From Massilia sp. Bi118 (GTDB lineage: Bacteria; Pseudomonadota; Gammaproteobacteria; Burkholderiales; Burkholderiaceae_D): DNA of 64,000 nt. Position numbers and translations under genes: made by a program. Below the pieces are notes generated by a model that saw nothing but the letters and a program-made list of their open reading frames with translations, was not told where the DNA came from and made no database searches. Shown here piece after piece: positions 55,050 to 64,000 of this stretch. The stretch is from positions 142,161-206,160 of the forward strand of contig NZ_CAKKMV010000012.1 in assembly GCF_918697865.1 (NCBI RefSeq). The letters are read 5' to 3'. The first letter of the stretch is position 1, and each line of letters begins with the position of its first letter.

Positions 55050-56387
55050 ATGTCGTGGACCCGGTCGCTCAAGTTTTCCCTGCGTTCGCTCGGGCGTGAG
55101 CTGGTCCGCAACATCTGGGGGCGCGTCTTCGTCTACCCGGCCCTGGCCGCCAACGAACGCTCGCGCGAGCACCTGGCCCGCTACGTGGCGCAGCGCGCGG
55201 CAAAGGCGGGCGTGCCGCTGGACGGCGATCCCTTCAGCCTGCCGCGCCTGGCGCCGGATACGCCGCTGCTCACCAAGCAGGACGTGCGCCAGCATCCGGA
55301 ACGCCTGCTGCGTCCGCGGCGTTTCGGCTCCCTGATCCGCTCCACCATCAAGACCAGCGGTACCTCGGGCACCCCGCTCACCATCGTGCAGTCGCTCGGC
55401 AACATGGTGCGCGAGGAGGGCTTCGTCTACCGCCAGCTGCGCTGGATAGGCTGGCGCCCCATGCAGCGGCGCGCCTGGATCCGCGGCGACATCGTCTGCG
55501 CCGACCATCCGCAGGACGGCCGCTACTGGTGCCGCGACTGGGTCGGCAATATGCTGATGATGTCGTCCTACCACTTGTCCAATGAGACCATCGGCGCCTA
55601 TATCGCCGCGCTGGAAGCCTTCGAGCCGGTCGTGATCCACGCCTACCCATCCTCGATCGCGGCGCTGGCCGCCTGGCTGAACGCGCGCGGACGGCGCTAT
55701 GGCGGGCACAAGCTGCGCGGCGTGATGACTTCGTCCGAAACCATGGAGCCGGAGGTGAGGGCGGCGGTCGAGCAGGCCTTCGGCGTGCGCGTGTTCGACT
55801 GGTACGGCCAGTCGGAACGGGTGGCTGCCATCGGCAGCTGCGAGCACGGCAGCTACCATGTGATCACCGACTACAGCGGCGTGGCCCTGCTCAAGATCGA
55901 GGAACTGAGGGACAAGCCGGATGCGTGGGAGCTGGTCGGCACCAGCCTGAACAACCTGGCGATGCCGCTGGTCCATTACCGCACCGGCGATACGGTGGTC
56001 CCCGGCGACGAGCCTTGTCCTTGCGGCCGCGTGTTCCCGACCATCAAGACCGTACTGGGACGCCAGGAAAAAGTCATCACCTTGCCAAACGGCCGGCTGA
56101 TCGGCCGACTGGACCGCATCTTCCAGGGCCACGACCGCCACCTGGTCGAGGGGCAGGTGTCGTACCGCGGCAACGGCCGCTTCCTGCTGAGAGTCGTCAC
56201 TACCGAGGGCTGGAGCGAGGCCGACGAGCGCGCCATGATCGCCAAATTCCTGTTGCGCGTGCCCGGCGTCGAGGTGACGGTGCAAAAAGTCGACGCCATC
56301 CCGCGCGGCCGCAATGGCAAATTCGAATTCGTTGTTGTCGAAGAAGAAGGTGAACTGTGCGCACCCCGGGAAATTCATGATGTATGA
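55050..56387 (+). CDS. CapK-like adenylate-forming enzyme
   Basis: 445 residues of the phenylacetate-CoA ligase/CapK group. The ATP-binding loop reads TSGTSGTPL near 109-117, with YPSS..ALA, DWYGQSERVA, YRTGD and a C-terminal GRQEKVI/LPNGR segment. In capsule loci such proteins are thought to activate an acid or amino acid that decorates the sugar. The start carries a short membrane-associated, basic segment. A non-sugar substituent on this EPS is inferred. Confidence 0.83.
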   Translation: MSWTRSLKFSLRSLGRELVRNIWGRVFVYPALAANERSREHLARYVAQRAAKAGVPLDGDPFSLPRLAPDTPLLTKQDVRQHPERLLRPRRFGSLIRSTIKTSGTSGTPLTIVQSLGNMVREEGFVYRQLRWIGWRPMQRRAWIRGDIVCADHPQDGRYWCRDWVGNMLMMSSYHLSNETIGAYIAALEAFEPVVIHAYPSSIAALAAWLNARGRRYGGHKLRGVMTSSETMEPEVRAAVEQAFGVRVFDWYGQSERVAAIGSCEHGSYHVITDYSGVALLKIEELRDKPDAWELVGTSLNNLAMPLVHYRTGDTVVPGDEPCPCGRVFPTIKTVLGRQEKVITLPNGRLIGRLDRIFQGHDRHLVEGQVSYRGNGRFLLRVVTTEGWSEADERAMIAKFLLRVPGVEVTVQKVDAIPRGRNGKFEFVVVEEEGELCAPREIHDV

Positions 56388-56468
56388 TCGAAACATTGCC
56401 CTATTAATAAGAGCGTGTATTTTGTTACAACGACAAACGACGAGGGGTGTGGAATCGGAGCCCAGCGC

Positions 56469-57542
56469 TTGAAAACGCAGGCGCCGCGAGTCCTGATGGT
56501 CGGCACCGCCCTGGAAGGCAAGGGCGGGGTTGCGGCCGTGGTCTCCGTGCTGCGCCACCACGGCCTGTTCGAGCGCGAGCAGGTGCGCTATGTCGCCACC
56601 CACCGCGAAGGCTCGGCCGCCATCAAGGCGAAGGGCGCGCTGTCGGGCTTCTCGCAGACCCTGCTGGCCTGTTTCAGCCAGCATCCGTCCGTCGTGCACG
56701 TGCATGCGGCCTCGCGCGCCAGCTTCGTGCGCAAGTCCATCGTGCTGCTGATCGCCCGCCTGGCGGGCTGCAAGACCATATTTCACCTGCATGGCGGCGG
56801 CTTCCGCCAGTTTGCGACCGTCGAGGCCGGCGCGCTGATGCAGCGCTGGATCCGCCACACGCTGGAAGCCAGTTCGGTGGTGATCACGCTGTCGAACGGC
56901 TGGGCCGGCTTCGTGCGCGGCTTCGCGCCCAGGTCACGGGTGGCGGTCGTGCCGAATTCGGTGCCGCTGCCGCCGGCATCCGGCGTGCAGGGGGAGCCGG
57001 GCCGCATCCTGTTCCTGGGCCGGCTGGAGGAAGCGAAAGGCGTCTTCGAACTTCTGGGCGCTGGGGCCTTGCTGGCGGCAAAGTTCCCGTCGCTGCGCCT
57101 GGTATTCGGCGGCGAGGGCGATGCCGAGACCCTCCGCAAGAAGGCGGCCGAACTCGGCATGGCGGACCGCATCGAACTGCCGGGCTGGCTCGGCGCCGGG
57201 GAGCGCGACGAGCAACTGGCGCGCGCCAGCGTGTTCTGCCTGCCCTCGCATGCGGAGGGGCTGCCGATGTCGATGCTGGAAGCCATGGCCGCGGGCAGGG
57301 CGGTGGTCGCCAGCAGCGTCGGCGGGATTCCGGAAACCATCGCCGATGGCGACAACGGCCTGCTGGCGCCGCCGCGCGACGCCGCGGCGCTGGCAAGCAG
57401 GCTGGAACAGGTATTGGGCGATGAGGCCCTGCGCGCAAGGCTGGCACGCAACGCGCGCGTCACAATCGAGCAGCACTATTCAACCGAGGTGGTGTGCGGC
57501 CAGTTGTCCGCTCTCTACCGTGAACTGGCGGGGACTCAATGA
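56469..57542 (+). CDS. GT4-family glycosyltransferase
   Basis: 357 residues. PRVLMVGTALEGKGGVAAVV near the start, RILFLGRLEEAKGVFELL and LPSHAEGLPMSMLEAMAAGRAVVASSVGG give a clear family 4 GT-B fold. Two starts are possible: TTG at 56469, with GGAG 8 bases upstream and the fold beginning directly, is preferred to GTG at 56415, which adds 18 residues without similarity. It overlaps the next gene by 4 bp (ATGATG). Confidence 0.85.
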   Translation: MKTQAPRVLMVGTALEGKGGVAAVVSVLRHHGLFEREQVRYVATHREGSAAIKAKGALSGFSQTLLACFSQHPSVVHVHAASRASFVRKSIVLLIARLAGCKTIFHLHGGGFRQFATVEAGALMQRWIRHTLEASSVVITLSNGWAGFVRGFAPRSRVAVVPNSVPLPPASGVQGEPGRILFLGRLEEAKGVFELLGAGALLAAKFPSLRLVFGGEGDAETLRKKAAELGMADRIELPGWLGAGERDEQLARASVFCLPSHAEGLPMSMLEAMAAGRAVVASSVGGIPETIADGDNGLLAPPRDAAALASRLEQVLGDEALRARLARNARVTIEQHYSTEVVCGQLSALYRELAGTQ

Positions 57543-59512
57543 TGAGCGAGGCGACAGGCGTGACCTGGTTGGTGAACCGTTTGCGTTGCATGTCGATGGC
57601 CGAGGTCGGCTATCGGATCCAGCAGGCGGCGGCGAAGGGCGTGGCGAAACGGGTGCGTCCGCGCGCCGCGCCGCCGCTGCCGCGCGCCCGTACCTTCGGC
57701 GTGTCGTCCGCACCCGCCATGTCCGCCGCAGAGCGGGAATCCCTGCTGGCCGACGCCGACAGCATCTGCGCCGGCCACGTAGTCCTGTTCGCGAACCGAC
57801 GCTTCGACGTCGGCATGCCGCCCTTCTGGAACCGCGACCCGGAAAGCGGCGTCACCGGCCCCTCGGTCTACGCCGGCGACATCGCCATCACGAACCGCGA
57901 GCTGGTCGGCGACATCAAGCATGTATGGGAGCTGAACCGCCACCTGCACCTGACGCGCCTGGCCCAGGCCTGGGCCGCCACCAACGACGTCGCCTGGCTG
58001 CACGCGCTGCACCACCAGCTGCGCAGCTGGCTCGACCAGTGCCCGCCGCTCACCGGCCCCAACTGGACCAGTTCGCTGGAACTGGGCATCCGCCTGATCA
58101 ACTGGAGCCTGGTCTGGCAATTGATCGGCGGGGAGGGCAGCGGCCTGTTCGCGGGCGAGGACGGCGAGCGCCTGCGCGCCGACTGGCTCGATTCCATCCA
58201 CGCCCATTGCTCGGCGATTTCGCGTCATCTCTCGCGTCACTCTTCGGCCAACAACCACCTGATCGGCGAGCTGGCCGGCCTCTACGTCGGCGCCTCGATC
58301 TGGCCCTGCTGGAAGTCGTCCGGCGCCTGGCTGGAGCAGGCGCGGCGCGAGCTGGAACACGAGGCCCAGGCCCAGTTCTCGCGCGACGGCGTGAACCGCG
58401 AGCAGGCCTTCGCCTACCACATCTTCTCGTCCGAATTCCTGTTCGTGGCCGGCCTGGTCGGCCAGGCCTGCGGCCACCCCTTCTCGCGCGCCTACTGGAC
58501 CAGCCTGCAGCGCGCATTACGTTTCTTGCGGTCGGTGCGCGACGTCGGCGGCAACGTGCCGATGGTGGGCGACGCCGACGACGGCATCGTGTTCCGCATG
58601 GACGCCCCTGGCAGCGACCGCGCGGCCCAGCTGCTGGCCCTCGGCGACGCCGTGCTGCACAAGCATGAGGCCAACTGGGTCAGCGAGCACATCGGCGTGC
58701 GCTGGCTGCTGCACACCCTGCCGGGCAAGCGCCCGGAAGCCGATCCGCACGAATCCGAGACCGGCTGGGCCTTCCCCGACGGCGGCTACCTGCTGTTCGG
58801 CTCGCACTTCGGCGAAGCCAACGAGATCAAGGGCATGGTCGATTGCGGCCCGCTGGGCTACCTGGGCATTGCCGCCCACGGCCACGCGGACGCGCTGGCG
58901 CTGAACCTGTCGGTCGGCGGCGAGGAATGCCTGGTCGATCCGGGCACCTATTCCTACTGGCAGGAGCACAAGTGGCGCGACTATTTCCGCGGCACCTCGG
59001 CCCATAACACCGTGCGCATCGACGGCCTCGACCAGTCGGTGTCGGGCGGGCGCTTCATGTGGTTGAAGAAGGCTAGGGCCAGCATCGAGCGCATGCCGCA
59101 GTCGCCGCATGAGTTCGATTTCCGCGGCTCGCACGACGGCTACGAGCGCCTGGCCGATCCGGTGCGCCACATGCGCAGCGTGCGCTTCGACGCCGCCAGC
59201 GCGAGCCTGGTGGTGAAGGATGAGTTCTCGGCGAAAAAGCAGCATCAGGTCGAGCTGTTCTGGCATTTCGCCCCGGGCCTGAGCGTCCGGCTGGACAGTT
59301 CCGGTCTGCACGTGCGCGGCAAGCGCTTCGCCCTGCAGATGCACGCCCACGGCGCCGATCTCAAGTTGGAACTGGTGCGCGCCAACGAAAATCCGCCGCT
59401 GGGCTGGTATTCGCGCAGCTATGAATCCAGGCAGCCTTGCGACGTGCTCAAGATCAGCACCGTATCGTCCGCCGTCCCGGTCGAGTGCAGGTTTACAATA
59501 ACGTTTTTTTAA
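57539..59512 (+). CDS. Heparinase II/III family protein without signal peptide
   Basis: 657 residues: a heparinase-type N-terminal helical domain (about 95-330; SVYAGDIAITNREL, WTSSLELGIRLINWSL, SANNHLIGE) and a C-terminal beta-sandwich domain with AAHGHADALALNLSVGGEECLVDPGTYSY and RGTSAHNTVRIDG. No signal peptide is visible, so the location is unclear. Such proteins recur in EPS and capsule clusters, where they may remodel or degrade the polymer. It overlaps the preceding transferase gene. Confidence 0.85.
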   Translation: MMSEATGVTWLVNRLRCMSMAEVGYRIQQAAAKGVAKRVRPRAAPPLPRARTFGVSSAPAMSAAERESLLADADSICAGHVVLFANRRFDVGMPPFWNRDPESGVTGPSVYAGDIAITNRELVGDIKHVWELNRHLHLTRLAQAWAATNDVAWLHALHHQLRSWLDQCPPLTGPNWTSSLELGIRLINWSLVWQLIGGEGSGLFAGEDGERLRADWLDSIHAHCSAISRHLSRHSSANNHLIGELAGLYVGASIWPCWKSSGAWLEQARRELEHEAQAQFSRDGVNREQAFAYHIFSSEFLFVAGLVGQACGHPFSRAYWTSLQRALRFLRSVRDVGGNVPMVGDADDGIVFRMDAPGSDRAAQLLALGDAVLHKHEANWVSEHIGVRWLLHTLPGKRPEADPHESETGWAFPDGGYLLFGSHFGEANEIKGMVDCGPLGYLGIAAHGHADALALNLSVGGEECLVDPGTYSYWQEHKWRDYFRGTSAHNTVRIDGLDQSVSGGRFMWLKKARASIERMPQSPHEFDFRGSHDGYERLADPVRHMRSVRFDAASASLVVKDEFSAKKQHQVELFWHFAPGLSVRLDSSGLHVRGKRFALQMHAHGADLKLELVRANENPPLGWYSRSYESRQPCDVLKISTVSSAVPVECRFTITFF

Positions 59513-59565
59513 TACCCCGCTGTCCGCAGTGTTGTTCACATACTAATTACTAGGGAAACAGTTTC

Positions 59566-60690
59566 ATGCTTATTTATCTGGTTGCGGGCGCCCGGCCCAA
59601 TTTCATGAAGATCGCTCCGATCGTCCGCGCGCTTCAGGCTCAGAACCCGAAAACGCTGTCCTGGAAAATCGTCCATACCGGACAGCACTATGACCGCGAC
59701 ATGAACGACGTGTTCTTCGAAGAACTCGGCATTCCGCAACCGGACGTCTTCATGGCCGCCGGCGGCGGCAGCCATGCCCAGCAGACCGCCAAGATCATGG
59801 TCGGCTTCGAAGAGCTGTGCCAGAACGAGCGCCCGGCCGCCGTGCTGGTGGTGGGCGACGTGAATTCCACGCTGGCCTGCTCGATCGTCGCCAAGAAACT
59901 GAACATCCCGGTCGCCCACGTCGAGGCCGGCCTGCGCTCGGGCGACATGACCATGCCCGAGGAAATCAACCGCCTGGTCACCGACAGCATCTCGGACTGG
60001 TTCTTCGTCACCGAACCCGCCGCGCTGGAACACCTCAAACGCGAAGGCAAGGCGGATTCCGCCGTGCACTATGTCGGCCACGTCATGGTCGACAACGTGC
60101 TGTTCCAAGCCGACAAGCTGGCCCACACCGACACTTCGGGCTTCGAGACCAGCGCCTTCAAGCAAGCGCGCCAGGATGCCGGCCAACGCTACGGCGTGGT
60201 CACCATGCACCGTCCGAGCAACGTCGACGATGCCGAGACCTTTACCCGCATCGCCGGCGCGCTGAAGGAAATCGCGGCCGAGCTGCCGCTGATCTTCCCG
60301 GTGCACCCGCGCACCCGCGCCAACATCGAGAAATTCGGCATCGACCTGGGCCCGAACATCACCCTGGCCGGCCCGCAGGCCTACATGGCCTTCCTCAACC
60401 TGTGGAAGGACGCGGCGGTCGTGCTGACCGACAGCGGCGGCCTGCAGGAAGAGACCACTGCGCTGGGCGTGCCCTGCGTCACGATTCGCGAGAACACCGA
60501 GCGTCCCGTCACCGTGGACGAAGGCTCGAACGTACTGGCCGGCACCGATCCGGCAGTCATCATGCTTGAAGCGCGCAAGGTCTTGCGCGGCGAAGGCAAG
60601 CAGGGCCGCCGGCCGCACCTCTGGGACGGCAAGGCGGCTGAACGTATCGTCGCCGTGTTGGCAACTGAGCTGGCGAAAGTACCCGAATGA
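59566..60690 (+). CDS. wecB: UDP-N-acetylglucosamine 2-epimerase (non-hydrolysing)
   Basis: 374-residue cytosolic enzyme interconverting UDP-GlcNAc and UDP-ManNAc. GARPNFMKIAPIVRAL, HTGQHYD, VARGVGD-type VVGDVNSTLA, HVEAGLRSGD and LTDSGGLQEE are all in place. It supplies ManNAc for the transferase encoded 18 bp downstream. AGGGAAA lies before the ATG. Confidence 0.95.
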   Translation: MLIYLVAGARPNFMKIAPIVRALQAQNPKTLSWKIVHTGQHYDRDMNDVFFEELGIPQPDVFMAAGGGSHAQQTAKIMVGFEELCQNERPAAVLVVGDVNSTLACSIVAKKLNIPVAHVEAGLRSGDMTMPEEINRLVTDSISDWFFVTEPAALEHLKREGKADSAVHYVGHVMVDNVLFQADKLAHTDTSGFETSAFKQARQDAGQRYGVVTMHRPSNVDDAETFTRIAGALKEIAAELPLIFPVHPRTRANIEKFGIDLGPNITLAGPQAYMAFLNLWKDAAVVLTDSGGLQEETTALGVPCVTIRENTERPVTVDEGSNVLAGTDPAVIMLEARKVLRGEGKQGRRPHLWDGKAAERIVAVLATELAKVPE

Positions 60691-60708
60691 GTAGAAAAGG
60701 ATGATCAC

Positions 60709-61452
60709 ATGAGCGAACGCATCACACTGATGGGGTGCTCCATCGACAACCTGTCGATGGAGGAAACACTGCAGACCATCGAGGGCTTCATCCATACAGG
60801 ACGGCCCCATCAGCATGTGGTGGTGAACGTGGACAAGCTGGTCAAGGCCAGCCGCGATCCCGAGCTCAGGCAGATCATCAACGACTGCGCACTCATCAAC
60901 GTCGACGGGATGCCGGTCGTGTGGGCTTCGCGCCTGCTCGGCAAGCCGCTGAAGGAGCGCGTCGCCGGCGTCGACCTGTTCGAGGCGCTGATGCGCCGGG
61001 CGGGGGAGAAGGGCTGGCGGGTATTCCTGCTGGGCGCGAAGGAAGAAGTGGTGAGCAAGGTCGCCTCGACTTACCAGAACAGGTATCCGCGGCTGGTGCT
61101 GGCAGGCTACCGCAACGGCTACTGGAAGGGCGAGGCGGAAGAAGCGCAGGTGGTCGAGCAGATCCGCGACGCCAGGCCCGACCTGCTGTTCGTGGCGATC
61201 AGCTCGCCGAAAAAAGAGCAGTTCCTCGGCCGCTACCAGGCCGAGATGAAGATTCCGTTCGCGATGGGCGTGGGCGGCACCTTCGACGTGGCGATCGGCC
61301 ACGTGAAGCGTGCGCCGGTGTGGATGCAGAAGTCGGGCCTGGAATGGTTCTATCGCTTCCTGCAGGAACCGCGCCGGATGTTCCGCCGTTATTTTATTGA
61401 AGACATGGCGTTCCTGAGGCTGTTCCTGAAAGAGTTGAGGGGAGGCCGATAA
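60709..61452 (+). CDS. WecG/TagA/CpsF family glycosyltransferase
   Basis: 247-residue GT26 enzyme. VVVNVDKLVKASRDPELR, DGMPVVWASRLLG, ERVAGVDLFEAL, LGAKEEVV, and ISSPKKEQFL with GVGGTFDVAIGHVKRAP match the family, which adds N-acetylmannosamine or its uronic acid to a lipid-linked primer. The pairing with the upstream 2-epimerase supports ManNAc as donor sugar. The dispersed hairpin repeat starts right after the stop. Confidence 0.92.
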   Translation: MSERITLMGCSIDNLSMEETLQTIEGFIHTGRPHQHVVVNVDKLVKASRDPELRQIINDCALINVDGMPVVWASRLLGKPLKERVAGVDLFEALMRRAGEKGWRVFLLGAKEEVVSKVASTYQNRYPRLVLAGYRNGYWKGEAEEAQVVEQIRDARPDLLFVAISSPKKEQFLGRYQAEMKIPFAMGVGGTFDVAIGHVKRAPVWMQKSGLEWFYRFLQEPRRMFRRYFIEDMAFLRLFLKELRGGR

Positions 61453-61568
61453 ACCTACTGCGCGTCGGATTTTCGTCCTGCGATGCTCCGCTTCGGCGGA
61501 CCGGCCGTACCGTAAGTACGGCTGCGCTTCTCGAACGAAACTCCTTCCGCTCGCTACGGTTTCTCGGC
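61451..61568 (-). repeat. Dispersed ~110-bp hairpin repeat, copy 2 (inverted)
   Basis: The minus strand reads CCGAGAAACCGTAGCGAGCG, then TCGAGAAGCGCAGC, a GTAC..GTAC core, GGAGCATCGCAGG, and ends CGCGCAGTAGGTTT: the same word order as copy 1 at 33880-33990. It starts within the stop codon of the preceding gene and fills much of the 243-bp gap before galE. Confidence 0.75.
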
Positions 61569-61695
61569 CTCCCGTGAAGCTGGTAGTTTGCAAAGAGATT
61601 CATAGGGATGTCGGCGGCTAGCCGACCGAGACACAACAATAGGCGCCAGCGCATTTGCATGGCGACAGTAAATTTTTAAAGAAAGCAGAGCACGC

Positions 61696-62694
61696 ATGAA
61701 AATTCTCGTTACAGGCGGCATGGGCTACATTGGTTCGCACACGGTCGTCGAACTGCAGAACGCCGGCCACGACGTGGTGGTGTTCGACAACCTTTCCAAC
61801 GCCGACCCTTCGGTACAGGGACGGGTGCAAAAGATCACGGGCAAATCCTTCGAGTTCGTCAACGGCGACATCCGCGACCGCGCGGCGCTGGAAGCCGCCT
61901 TCGGCGCGCACAAGATCGACGCCGTGATCCACTTTGCCGGCCTGAAGGCGGTCGGCGAATCGGTGGCGCAGCCGCTGCGCTACTACGACAACAACGTCAC
62001 CGGCAGCGTGGCGCTGTTCGAGACCATGGCCAAGTTCGGCTGCAAGACCCTGGTGTTCTCGTCCTCGGCCACCGTCTACGGCGACCCGGCCTCGGTGCCG
62101 ATCAAGGAAGACTTCCCGCTGTCGGCCACCAATCCCTACGGCCGCAGCAAGCTGATGATCGAAGACATCCTGCGCGACCTGTTCAAGGCCGAGCCGGACT
62201 GGCGCATCGCGCTGCTGCGCTACTTCAACCCGGTGGGCGCCCATGAAAGCGGCCTGATCGGCGAAGAGCCGAACGGCATCCCGAACAACCTGGTGCCCTA
62301 TATCGCCCAGGTCGCCAATGGCCAGCGCGAAAAGCTGTCGGTCTACGGCGGCGACTACCCGACCCCGGACGGCACCGGCATGCGCGACTACATCCACGTG
62401 GTCGACCTCTCCATCGGCCACGTCAAGACCCTGGACAAGCTGGTCCAGGGCGCGGGACTGCATACCTATAACCTCGGCACCGGCAACGGTAACAGCGTGC
62501 TGGAAATGGTCCATGCCTTCGAAAAGGCTTGCGGCAAGCCGATTCCCTACCAGATCGTAGACCGTCGCCCCGGCGACATTGCGAAGTGCTACGCCGATCC
62601 GACCCACGCCCGCGAGGAACTCGGTTGGACGGCGCAACGTGACATCGCGCAAATGTGCGCCGACTCCTGGCGCTACCAAACTACCCCAAAATAA
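61696..62694 (+). CDS. galE: UDP-glucose 4-epimerase
   Basis: 332-residue SDR epimerase interconverting UDP-glucose and UDP-galactose. [14 protein letters not shown] at the N-terminus binds NAD, with catalytic Ser in SSSATVYG and Tyr/Lys in [31 protein letters not shown] and [13 protein letters not shown] are typical. It is followed by the nucleotidyltransferase gene after 16 bp and supplies UDP-Gal for the EPS. Confidence 0.95.
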   Translation: MKILVTGGMGYIGSHTVVELQNAGHDVVVFDNLSNADPSVQGRVQKITGKSFEFVNGDIRDRAALEAAFGAHKIDAVIHFAGLKAVGESVAQPLRYYDNNVTGSVALFETMAKFGCKTLVFSSSATVYGDPASVPIKEDFPLSATNPYGRSKLMIEDILRDLFKAEPDWRIALLRYFNPVGAHESGLIGEEPNGIPNNLVPYIAQVANGQREKLSVYGGDYPTPDGTGMRDYIHVVDLSIGHVKTLDKLVQGAGLHTYNLGTGNGNSVLEMVHAFEKACGKPIPYQIVDRRPGDIAKCYADPTHAREELGWTAQRDIAQMCADSWRYQTTPK

Positions 62695-62710
62695 GCATGA
62701 GGACCGAACC

Positions 62711-63877
62711 ATGAAAGCGATGATTCTTGCAGCAGGCAAAGGCACCCGCGTACGTCCGCTGACCTATGACCTGCCGAAACCGATGATCCCCGTGCTGGGC
62801 AAGCCCGTCATGGCTTACCTGATCGAACACCTGCGCAAGCACGGTATTTCCGAGATCATGGTCAACGTCAGCCACCTGCACGAAAAGATCGAGGAATACT
62901 TTGGCGAGGGCGAACAGTTCGGCGTCCAGATCGGCTACTCCTTCGAAGGCTATACCAAGGAAGACGGCGAAGTCGTGGCCGTCCCGATCGGCTCGGCCGG
63001 CGGCATGAAGAAGATCCAGGAATTCGGCGGCTTCTTCGACGACACCACCGTGGTCCTGTGCGGCGACGCCCTGATCGACCTCGATCTGAAAGCGGCCCTG
63101 CTGGAGCACCGCCGCAAGGGTGCGATGGCCACCGTGATCACCAAGGAAGTGCCTTGGGACAAGGTGTCGAGCTATGGCGTGGTGGTCACCGACCAGAACG
63201 GCCGCATCACCCAGTTCCAGGAAAAGCCGAAGCAGGAAGAGGCGCTGTCGAATTTCATTAGCACCGGCATCTACATCTTCGAACCGGAAGTGATCGACCT
63301 GATCCCGTCGGGCGTGGAATTCGACATCGGCTCCCAGCTGTTCCCGCTGCTGGCCGAGAAAGGCATGCCTTTCTATGCCCAGGGCCGTCCGTTCAACTGG
63401 CTGGACATCGGCAGCGTGTCGGACTACTGGGAAGTGCTGCAGAACGTGCTGACCGGCGAAGTCAACCACATGCACGTGCCCGGCATCGAGATCGAGCCCG
63501 GCCTGTGGACCGGCCTGAACACCAGCATCGACTGGCGCGGCACCACCATCAAGGGCCCGGTCTACATCGGTTCGGGCGTCAAGATCGAAGCCGGTTCTAC
63601 CATCATCGGCCCGACCTGGATCGGCCATGGCAGCCACATCTGCGAGGGCGCCGAAATCGTCCGTTCGGTCCTTTTCGAATATACTCGCGTGTTAAATGAT
63701 GTAACCTTGCATGAAATGATCGTCTTCAAGGACTACAGCATCGACCGTGCCGGCGAGATGAAGCATTCGTCCGAATACAGCTCGGACGAATGGCTGAACG
63801 CCCGCGATCGCCGCCGCAGCCGCCGCAAAGAGGGCGCGGAAGAGACAGATTCCAATCTAGAGAAAATAAGCGCATGA
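62711..63877 (+). CDS. Sugar nucleotidyltransferase with left-handed beta-helix
   Basis: 388 residues. The N-terminal NTP-transferase domain starts [19 protein letters not shown] with the DLPKPMIPV loop, followed by [13 protein letters not shown]; the C-terminal part (about 255-345) has hexapeptide repeats ([21 protein letters not shown]). This architecture fits mannose-1-phosphate guanylyltransferase-like and glucose-1-phosphate transferases. Context next to manC suggests GDP-mannose-related work, but the nucleotide is not certain. The stop overlaps the next start (ATGA). Confidence 0.85.
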   Translation: MKAMILAAGKGTRVRPLTYDLPKPMIPVLGKPVMAYLIEHLRKHGISEIMVNVSHLHEKIEEYFGEGEQFGVQIGYSFEGYTKEDGEVVAVPIGSAGGMKKIQEFGGFFDDTTVVLCGDALIDLDLKAALLEHRRKGAMATVITKEVPWDKVSSYGVVVTDQNGRITQFQEKPKQEEALSNFISTGIYIFEPEVIDLIPSGVEFDIGSQLFPLLAEKGMPFYAQGRPFNWLDIGSVSDYWEVLQNVLTGEVNHMHVPGIEIEPGLWTGLNTSIDWRGTTIKGPVYIGSGVKIEAGSTIIGPTWIGHGSHICEGAEIVRSVLFEYTRVLNDVTLHEMIVFKDYSIDRAGEMKHSSEYSSDEWLNARDRRRSRRKEGAEETDSNLEKISA

Positions 63878-64000
63878 AAATCTATCCAGTCATCCTCTCC
63901 GGCGGCGCCGGTACCCGCCTGTGGCCGCTTTCGCGTGCTTCGATGCCAAAGCAGCTCCTGCCGCTGGTCACCGACAAGACCATGCTGCAGGAAACCGCCT
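63874..64000 (+). CDS. manC: Mannose-1-phosphate guanylyltransferase/mannose-6-phosphate isomerase (5' part)
   Basis: The first 42 residues are in the window and the frame is open at the edge. [20 protein letters not shown] is the family start, followed by KQLLPL. It makes GDP-mannose from mannose-1-phosphate and GTP, the substrate of Gmd encoded at 37498. It is coupled to the preceding nucleotidyltransferase. Confidence 0.88.
   Translation, partial: MKIYPVILSGGAGTRLWPLSRASMPKQLLPLVTDKTMLQETA

Noticed and set aside
34024..64000. PEP-CTERM substrate proteins
   Set aside because: No encoded C-terminus shows the PEP motif, hydrophobic helix and Arg cluster, so the substrates of XrtB must lie elsewhere.

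Overview
The window is a high-GC bacterial chromosome segment from the Betaproteobacteria. It is most likely Oxalobacteraceae and Massilia-like, an inference from the gene families, the block xseA / exbB-exbD-lpxK-Trm112-kdsB-adk, and the exosortase-B type exopolysaccharide locus. Coding density is high. I see no rRNA, CRISPR array, transposase, integrase or prophage structural module.

Left part (1-31792), mostly housekeeping and signalling. After the 3' end of an unidentified gene come dsbA, an RstB-like kinase and its probable partner RstA-like regulator. The last two are separated by a block of opposite-strand genes: a PrcB-like lipoprotein, a MipA/OmpV barrel, a secreted protein and an SDR. 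Next are sodB and xseA, then a 1.26-kb gene-free stretch (9133-10391) holding seven diverged tandem units, each with a DnaA-box-like 9-mer inside a 25-bp imperfect palindrome. It is followed by exbB-exbD-lpxK-Trm112-kdsB, adk, hppA, a cytosolic DsbA-family protein, an acyl-CoA transferase, a VOC protein, a Gln/Pro-rich secreted protein, a type-2 3-hydroxyacyl-CoA dehydrogenase behind a LiuR-like operator, and ggt. A signalling cluster follows: a propeller-type hybrid kinase, a response regulator with a degenerate HPt-like tail, and a PAS hybrid kinase. An ASCH-like protein and a ParD-like/methionine aminopeptidase pair abut a tRNA-Arg(CCU).

Right part (31937-64000): the ABC-F protein Uup, then a large exopolysaccharide locus. 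Its order is CAAX-protease-like protein, epsL, polyprenyl-phosphate sugar transferase, gmd, fcl, epsD, epsE, epsF, epsG, xrtB, epsI, Wzy/ligase-like protein, Wzx-like flippase, several glycosyltransferases, two heparinase II/III-type proteins, a CapK-like adenylate-forming enzyme, wecB, a WecG/TagA transferase, galE, a sugar nucleotidyltransferase, and the start of manC at the window edge. Together these encode GDP-mannose to GDP-L-fucose synthesis, UDP-ManNAc and UDP-Gal supply, lipid-linked repeat assembly, flipping, polymerisation, length control and export. No PEP-CTERM substrate protein and no PrsK/PrsR regulator lies in the window.

The best candidates for something undescribed are the DnaA-box repeat array at 9273-10304, the ParD-like/Map pair with its own palindromic operator beside a tRNA, and a dispersed roughly 110-bp hairpin repeat present in two opposite copies at the borders of the EPS region.
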